Of a stretch of DNA of 64,000 nt, positions 10,309 to 19,300 are shown piece after piece. The DNA lies in the NCBI GenBank assembly GCA_024760905.1, contig CM045733.1, positions 20,500,001 through 20,564,000 of the forward strand, given 5' to 3'. Each line of letters begins with the position of its first letter. Positions within the stretch are counted from its first letter, which is position 1. Position numbers and translations under genes: made by a program. The DNA is from Plotosus lineatus (lineage: Eukaryota; Chordata; Actinopteri; Siluriformes; Plotosidae). The notes under the pieces were generated by a model. That model was not told where the DNA came from, searched no databases, and saw only the letters and a list, made by a program, of their open reading frames with translations.

Positions 10309-13300
10309 CCGACTTTCAGTACAGAAAAATTGTATTCCTCAGTTAAAGATTTTCTACAGTTATAACAACCTAAATATGGAATAAAAAAATCAAAAAAAAA
10401 AAACTAGGCCTTCCTACACAAAGGAAATTGACAATGTTGACATGTGCTCAGCCCAATTTGTGACAAATTTTTTTCTATCGCTCAAATTCCTTTATTGGAC
10501 CGAGACCCCCCCCCACCCCCCCACCCCCCCGTGATCGCTGATTTCTGCAAAGTAAAAACTCCCCTGATTAATGTATACGTACATGTATATGTGTATATAT
10601 TATCAATAAATATATATTCAATGCAATAAATGTTCATAATAACAATTAAACGTTCAAAAATAATGCATAAGATGTAAGTAAAATATAAACACACACACAG
10701 ATGCCCGCCTCACATAAAAATGTAAGTAGTTTTGTTTGGGGGTTTTGGGTTGTTTTTATTGTTGTGGTTGTTTTTGTTTGTTTGGGTTTTTTGCATAATT
10801 GGCATTGTTTTGTGGCATTTTCCTTAACTTTTCCCCTGTTTTTCCTTATTTTCCTTATTTTCAATTAATATTTTGAAAAACCCCGCAATGCACTGATGCC
10901 GCAGTAATCGAAGCACAAAGTAGCGAGGGATCACTGTAATTAACAAAAAATTCCAGTAAATCAGGGACAGACACCCGAGAGGTTCTGATTGATTTGATGT
11001 GGAATGACCATATATATTGTTGTGGACTTTAGGTGGTGATCATGCTAGAGGTGCAGGAGCCTTGTTTTGTGACAGTTGCGTGGAAATTTCAAACACATGC
11101 GATTCCGTAAATGTCGCAAGACAATTTTGAATAAATTTTGAGATGAAAAATGACAGCTGCTTTTCTATCGCACGACCAGTGCTCTAGATTCGGAAAACGA
11201 AAGACATTATCATTTTTTTTTTTGAATGGATTAAAATGAAATGGTGAACGAACGTTAGAATACTGTCTAATTTTGCCAAAGTATTAGGAATTTCTCGTTT
11301 TCAACAGGATTACTTCTAACCGTCCAACCACATATTTGAAGATATTTTTAATTTATGTGAACATTGTCTGAAACCATGTTTTTTGTTGTAGAACCCTAAT
11401 TGAAATTAAAACAACAGTGATTGTAAATAATATTCAATGTATTCATTCATTTTCCGATCCGCTTCGTCCTCCAAGGGTGACAAGGAGGCTGGAACCGATC
11501 TTAACTGACTTTGGATAAAGGCAGTGTACACCCTGAACAGCTCAGCAGTTGATTGCAGGGCCAATACTCGCACATAACCATTCATATTTGTACTATTTTG
11601 GCCATTTTTGGAACTGCCAGTTTTAGCCTAAAGTGCACCTTTTTGGACTGTGGGAGGAAACTGAGTACCCACACAAAACCCACACAAGAACGGGAAGTAC
11701 ATGCAAACTCCACACAGAAATGCCCTCGCCGAACCCAGGGCTGCACTTAAATTTTCGAACATTTAATTAAAATGAATATAATAATACAATTATTGAGGTA
11801 AAATGTTAAATAATGTTCTGTTGTATTGTTTTCAGTGCAGTACAGGTTAGATTATTTGTTTTCAGTTTTCAATTTCAACATGCAGTCTCATTTAAAATTG
11901 GAAAATAGGACAGCAGATAATATCTCTGACGGTATGCAAGTTTCATCCAGGCGAGCTTACTGGTGTCAAGAATAATGAGGAGGATAATGACTAATCCTTG
12001 CTGTTGTTGATGAGTAAGTGGCAGAGTAGTGCACTACGTCTTCTTCCCACTGATTCTATTGTGTGAAAACAGGACAGCATGCACAACCTGCTGTTAAACC
12101 TTTGGGCTCAAGTACCTTTTTCTGACAAAAGCACAGAAGTACTCAGCGTTAAGATGATGCACTATGAAATGAGTCATCTCAGACCTTGTTGTAGGCCGCT
12201 CACTGCCGAAGATAATGTCATTAGGCAGTAGTTGGGAGTCGTAGACCCCATTTACACTTGGGTGTTTTATAAAAACAGTACATTAGGGTTATATTCGGAT
12301 AGGAATTGGTGACCTAAACAATGAAAATCTGGTGGAATTGTTGCATGAATTGTGAAACACGCAAGTGTCAGTGCAGTTTCAGACCTGAGGATTATGATTT
12401 ACATTGTCATCAATGTGCAATTTTTGAGTTGCCGCCTACTACAGAAGAATTACAGTCAATGTGATGAATCTATACTTACCTCGTCCTGCCTTCCCTGAGA
12501 ATTTTATCTTTTTTCCATTCAAGTTACTTGTTTAACATTAAAAACAATTTCTGCTAGATTTTAATCAGTATTAAATGAAAACTAAAAGACCGGGTAATAT
12601 TAGTTTATTATTTGTGTCAGGCATGATCTGTAGTGAGAGCAGAGAACAAGTGCAGGAAAATCTAGAGAGGTGGAGGTATGCCCTGGAAAGGAGAGGAATG
12701 AAGGTTAGCCTCAGAAAATCAGAATACATGCATGTGAATGAGAAGGACCCAGGAGGAACGGTGATGTTACAGGGAGCAGAGATAACGAAGGTGGAGGATT
12801 TTAAGTACTTAGGCTCAACAATCCAGAGCAATGGAGAGTGTGGAAAAGAGGTGAAGAAACATGTGCAGGCAGGCTGGAATGGTTGGAGAAAAGTGTCCAG
12901 TGTGATGTGTGATAGGAGAGTGTCAGCAAGAATGAAGGGAAAAGTGTACAAGACGGTGTTGAGGCCAGCGATGTTGTATGGATTAGAAACAGTGGCGCTG
13001 AAGAAAAGGCAGGAGGCAGAGCTGGAGGTAGCGGAGATGAAAATGTTGAGGTTCTCTCTGGGAGTAACGAGGATGGATAGGATCAGAAATGAGTATATCA
13101 GAGGGACAGCCCACGTAAGATGTTTTGGAGACAAAGCCAGAGAGGCTAGATTGAGATGGTTTGGACATGTACAGAGGAGAGATAGTGAGTATATTGGCAG
13201 TAGGATGCTGAGGTTGGAACTACCAGGCAGAAGGCCTCGAGGAAGACCAAAGAAGAGATTTGTGGATGTGGTGAAAGAAGACATGAAGGTCGTTGGAGTC

Positions 13301-16283
13301 AGAAAAGAAGATGCGGAGGACAGGGTGAGGTGGAGGCGGATGATTTGCTGTGGCGACCCCTGAAGGGAGCAGCCGAAAGTAAAAGAAGAAGAAGAAGAAG
13401 AAGGCATCATTTTTGGAATAATCTGGTAAAACATTTGTGTGAGTTTTGAAACTGGATTTAACCATCAACTCTGTGTAATATTTTTGTTTATTTCAGTGAT
13501 TTTGTTAAAGATTGCACCTCATGCCCTAATGTATCTGTGGGATAATTGGCAATATATGGTCGGAACAGGGTACAATGATCCCATGCTACTTCATGCTTCA
13601 GTGTTTGCGGCTTCAGTGCATCATGGGTTTTTCAAAAATATTCATCGAAAAATAACGAATTTAAAGAAAAACAGTGGAAAAAGTGAAGGAAAATGCTGCA
13701 AAACAAGGGCAATTATGCAAACAAACAAAAACAAAAAATAACCCAACAAAATTACTTACATTTTTATGTGAGCTGCGCATCCAAGTGTGTGTGCACGTGC
13801 ACATTTATATGTGTGTATATTTATGTTTTATTTACATCTTATGCATTATTTTTGAATGTTTAATTGTTATTATAAGCATTTATAGTGTTGAATATGTATT
13901 TATTGATATTATATATACATGTACATGTACGTATACGTCAGTCAGGGGGGTCGAGCCTACTTCACGGAAATTAGTGGTCGTGAGGTGTCTCGGTCCCCAT
14001 TAACCGTGGAAAGTGAGGGATCCCTGTCTGTCTGTCTTCCTTTCGGCTTTTTCCCTTTTTACTCGGGAGTCGCCACAGCAAATCATCTGATTGGCACGTT
14101 TGATTTGGCAGAGGTTTTTTTACGTCGGATGCCCTTCCTGTCACAACCCTTTTTAGCAAGGGACAGAAACACGCTAACGACTTTGCAGCTACTCTTTACG
14201 AAAGTCAGCAATGGTTCTTTTACATGCCTCTCACCATAGACAGTGAGAGACATAGCTTGCCTTTGATAACCCAGTTAGCGGCACTGGGGGGGGGGGGGCA
14301 GTGACAACCCTGTAGAGGGTGGGACTCGAACCCCCAACCTTTGGATCAGTGATCCAGCGCCCTATACCACTAGACCACCACTGCCCAAAGTGAGGGATCC
14401 CTGTATTCACAAAATGTAGTTGAACCTGCAGCGACAAACACCTGTACACTTTTTGCAATCGGGAGAGTTGAGCCGGTTTAATGTTGAATGTGTTCCAGAC
14501 TTCTTGGAGAACAAACTAAATTTCAGTATCATGTGTATTGTTTGGCCGGTGTAGTAGTGGTTTGAGTGCTCGGTTCATAATCGCAAGTATGTGGGTTTGA
14601 ATCCCTGTTAGAGCCTTAACCACAAGTGTGCCTCAGTCCAGCCAGCAGTATAAATCGGTACCAGTGAAAACAATACCGAGAGGGTAATGTGTGAAGGACT
14701 AGCGTCCCATCCAGGAAGAGTTGAACTCCTAGTTGCTTCATGCCATAGAAACCAGAGATAAGCTCCAGCTCTGATGAGCCAGTAGGCTCAGGTGTAAAAA
14801 GTCCAACAGACTTAGCTGACTTTATGTATACACAGAGGTGAACCCCAAAAAAAGGTTTTAAAATAAAAAAGGTCATTATTATTCATACACAGTTTTTGTA
14901 CTGACAGAAATGGAGGTCTTTGTGTAAGTTTCTTCTTGCAGTTTCTCGGGAAATCCCTACAGCTAATGCAGGCTTTCACGCAGAACGTGTCGGAGACTGC
15001 ACAGTAGCTCGCCTCAGTGATTTAATATTCTCAGGCGTATAAACACTTGTTAGCATTGTCTTTAAATTTAAATGAAAGCACATGACAAATTTGAGCATTA
15101 TTTTCTTCTTCTGATTGTATGAATGTGTTTTGGCAGCTCTCCAATGCACTCTTCATGAGCGTTTTCCTCGTGGTTCTCTCGCTGGAGTCGCTTGGACATG
15201 GACTCTTCCATGAGTTGAGTAACTGTCTGGGCGGGACGTGTGTGGGCTATGCAGTAATTATTCCAACCAGTTACTGCAGGTAAAATCACCATACACACAA
15301 AACCTCTACTGAATTGTGCCCGTATACATCTAATTAACTTTAATTTATCTGTCTCTGTATTGGTGGCTTTTGGGAAAAGCAAATGCCTGGACCAATAATA
15401 ATAATAATAATACCATATTCAGCGTAATAAGCGCATTGCTCCAATAACACACACACACCCACCCCCACCCCCCGCCATGGCTCTTGATCTTACATTTAAT
15501 AACCGCCCGTGTGTACCGGGGGCAAAATGGTAGATCAAACTTACCAATTTTATTCGATCAGTCTCTATAACAGTAAAATGAGGTGTTCACCGCTTGTAAA
15601 AGTGAGTTTACACAGTATTTCAAGACCTCTTGCCACTGGGGAATATGTCTATAATGTTCATCAGTAACAACACATTTGATTGTTCCGCCGTGCTTTAAAA
15701 AAAACAGGAAAATATGGAAAAACTGTTCTCTTGGTAAATATCTAACAAGATGAACCATTAGAAACTGCTACAGCAAAACTATGGGATGCTCTGAATGGAG
15801 CGATGAGCCAGATATGGACCTATCAGAACGTGATGAAGTACTTTTTACCTGAATTTTCTGCTCACTAACTTCATAAATTTAAGCAAGTTCCTGGCCATAT
15901 GCTTTTCAACGTGCCATGTGCTAAAGTTGACATTCATGTTGATTGGCTCGATTTTACATAATATTTAAAGGAACAGCACCAGGAGGGAAAATTAAAGGGT
16001 CTTTTTTTTTTTTTTTTTTTTTTTTAATTATGCTGTTTTCTGTTTATTTTCAGCTTTCATGTAAGTAATTTGGTTGATCCGAAAAATGGATAACACAAAT
16101 ACCAGTAAAACTCTTTTATTGTTGTGTTATTATTCATGTTTTCCACATCTATGGTAATAAACACTTACCGTTCCACACCACTGGTAACATTTTAATAAGC
16201 GCCCACCCAGTCCAATTTTTTAAGAGCCCTGGGCACTTATCACGTCGAATATGGTAATAACAATAACCCAAAGCACCATTTAA

Positions 16284-16314
<31 letters not shown>

Positions 16315-19300
16315 TATTTGTATTTTGGCAGGAGCAAGTAGGTTCAACAATCAAAGCAGTGCCTTCTAGGTATGGAACATGGCTTGGATAGTTGCTCTGT
16401 CTGTGCTATTACAGGAAATTCACTAAGGTTGCCTCGTCATCACTAATAAAATGTATTTCTTATTAATAAAACTAAACCCAAAAAACTAGAGTCACATCAC
16501 CACCACTCAGACTTGATAATGAATTTATTTGTCTCTCTCTGCCTTGCTCACGGTGTTTGCAGTTATCTGTCCTTGATATTTATTCAGCCACTGCTCACCT
16601 TCTACTTTCTCCTCTGTAATGATAGCTGAATTATGTTGTTCAGTCCACTCAGGAGCTTAAAACATATGGAGATGGTTGATGACTGGAAATCCCTGAATGC
16701 ATGATGGTAAATGGAGTGCAAAATAAACTAAATAGCCATTAATAAACATAGGTTAATGCTGATTGTGTAGGAAGGGTTGTGTCCTGAATATAAGGGGAAG
16801 CTGCTCCGAGTGAGGAGGCTGATTAAGATGCAGCCCTATGGCTTCATCACGCTCAGTATTCCAGCACACTGAGAGCCAGGACTCAGCAGGGAGCTGGCAC
16901 ATGAGGGGAATATAGCAGGGTGTAATCTCCTGTCTGATGGGTGCAGATCATGTTTTTACAATCATGAGGGTTCCTCAGGGAGCTGAGGCAGGCAGAAAAG
17001 GAAGCGAAACGGAGAGTGCGATAGACAGATGGATGTAGCATGAAGGGAGATGGTGAGGACCGTGTTGGCATATGCTCCTTTTAGCCATTTTCATCTCTGG
17101 CAGATTCCACATTGGAGCCTTTTGGAATTGTTTTAATTGCGGATAAAATTCCAACTCCTCATACTTTGGGCTAGTGGAGGAAAGTGGGGTATCTTTATTA
17201 ATTCTGTTGAGTCTGCCCATGTGCCATGCTTTTTGAAGCCATTCTCTTTTTTTCAACCTTAAATATTTAAGCCTCATCTAAAACTAATACAGCTAATACA
17301 ATTTAGTGTGGCTGCGTTCACATAAGTGTCTCTTGTAGTGAGTTCAATAATGAGTTTCATTAGCGATCAAGAATAGAGAATGAGCAAACTAAAATTGAAC
17401 AAAGGAAAGGAACGCACAAGGGAGAGTTCCCAAGAGAAACAGACAGAGGAGAACAAAATAATCAAGAGGAAGTCATTTTCACCTGAATAGCCAAACATGG
17501 AACTGTGTAGTTTTCATGGGTCACTGTGAGTGTGTTGTTTTGTTTTGTTTTTTTTTTGTTTTTGTTTCCTGTTGTTTTTTTTTCTTTCTTTTTAGATCGG
17601 ACATTTTACTGTACGCAGCACTGTTCCACACTTCCATTGTGTTTCTCAGGAAGGATTAATGGACTTTTTAGTGCCACTTCATCCGAGTGAAAAGGGCCAG
17701 AAGGATCATAAGAGTTTTGAGTCTTGTGTATTTGTGGTGCAAGATGCTGAATGAGCTTTATGAAGGGATTTTGTTTGTTTCAGTTTTTGTGTAAAGGATA
17801 ATCGGCCCTTCCAGATTAGGTCTTGTATGCCTGTTCATATATGTATATGGCTGTGCTTCTCAAATAGTGGGGGGGGGGGGGCGGTATGATGCCAGGGGGG
17901 CACGGTGTGATGCCGGGGGGAGCGCGTATGACCCTGGGGAACATGCTTTTCTGGAATAGTGTGTGAGAATTAAGTGTAATTGCACCTCCACTCCACTAGT
18001 TGGTAGTGGCATGCTCATTGTCGTGCTATGATGTATCAGTTTTTCACGCGAGCAAAGGATATGAAGTGCAGTAAGCAACCCCTCAAGGAACAACATGGAA
18101 AAATTTCTAACAGGAACGAAGAGAAAGGTGGAGAGAGACGGAGATTTATTAAGCTATAAATAAATTGAATGAGTTTAAATAAGGATTTTTTTTTTGGTTC
18201 AGGCACATTGGTGCACTTTAAATATTTTCTATTATAGATTAAAAAACAATGTTAATGAAGTTTTTATTTATTGTAAGTTGAACTATATATCTATTTCCTT
18301 TTTTGTTTTTAATGTTAATAAAGATACAATGTTATGCAGAGGTGTAGTAATAACAATTTTATAGACAAATAATGCTATTTATAGTCGCTGGGGGGGGGGG
18401 GCAGAAAATAATTGAGAAGCATTGGTATATGGCCGTGGTCAATACCTGGCACATTTTCTTCCTCTTCCCTATGGTTTCTTTTCTATACTTCTCATGTCCC
18501 TCCTATAGCTCTTCCTGAGCTCATATACATTCATGTCATTTATCATTTTCCATTCTTATCTCTCTGCCTGAATAGTGCGGATGGTCAGCCGGTAATGCTT
18601 CCTCCAGAGCAGGTGCAGGAGATGAACCTGCGCTCCACTTCAACCCTCAGTGCCGTTCAGCGCCTTTTCTCGCACCACTTAATCCAGTCATTTGGCTGTG
18701 ATTACTCCACCAGCGGACTGAGCCTGGACGCACTCCAGACCAAACTGCACTCCTTCCTGGAGCTACGCACTGCCGATGGTCCCCGGCATGACAACTACCT
18801 CATCTACTACAGCGGACACACTTTGTCCACAGGAGACTGGGCTCTTGCAGGTCAGTCAGGGCAGGGAAGTAGAAAATTCAGCTTTGAATACTTTACCACA
18901 CAGTGTACTGATCTGCTGCTATAGACTTCAAATGTTTAAAAACCATCTGGGTCATGTACGCTGAAAGATTCATCACGTTGCACATGTTATTATACATTGA
19001 ATACAACCTTGTTATGCACCTTGTGTTTTTTTTTTCTGTGTGACTAATATGGTCAGACTTCCCTTGCTCTGGGCTTATAATGGTTGAGAAAACCTTCGCA
19101 GGTGTGTTTTAGATGGTGTTTTCATTTTGTTTAATTTATTTTCTGAAAGCTTTTCAGACTAAAAGAAACACCTTATCTTGGCAATGTCTTTGCGATGCTT
19201 TATCAACCTATTTGTGTGTGCATGAGGTGTCTCCCCAAGTTATTTATCGTTGTGAAGAATAGAGGGAGTCAGAGGTCATGCCATACAGGGCAGATTAGCT

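Noticed and set aside
12571..13434. 287-aa minus-strand frame opposite the RTE fragment (and 25639-26580 plus strand)
   Set aside because: Antisense shadow of the RTE coding frame; the sense frame has recognisable RT motifs.
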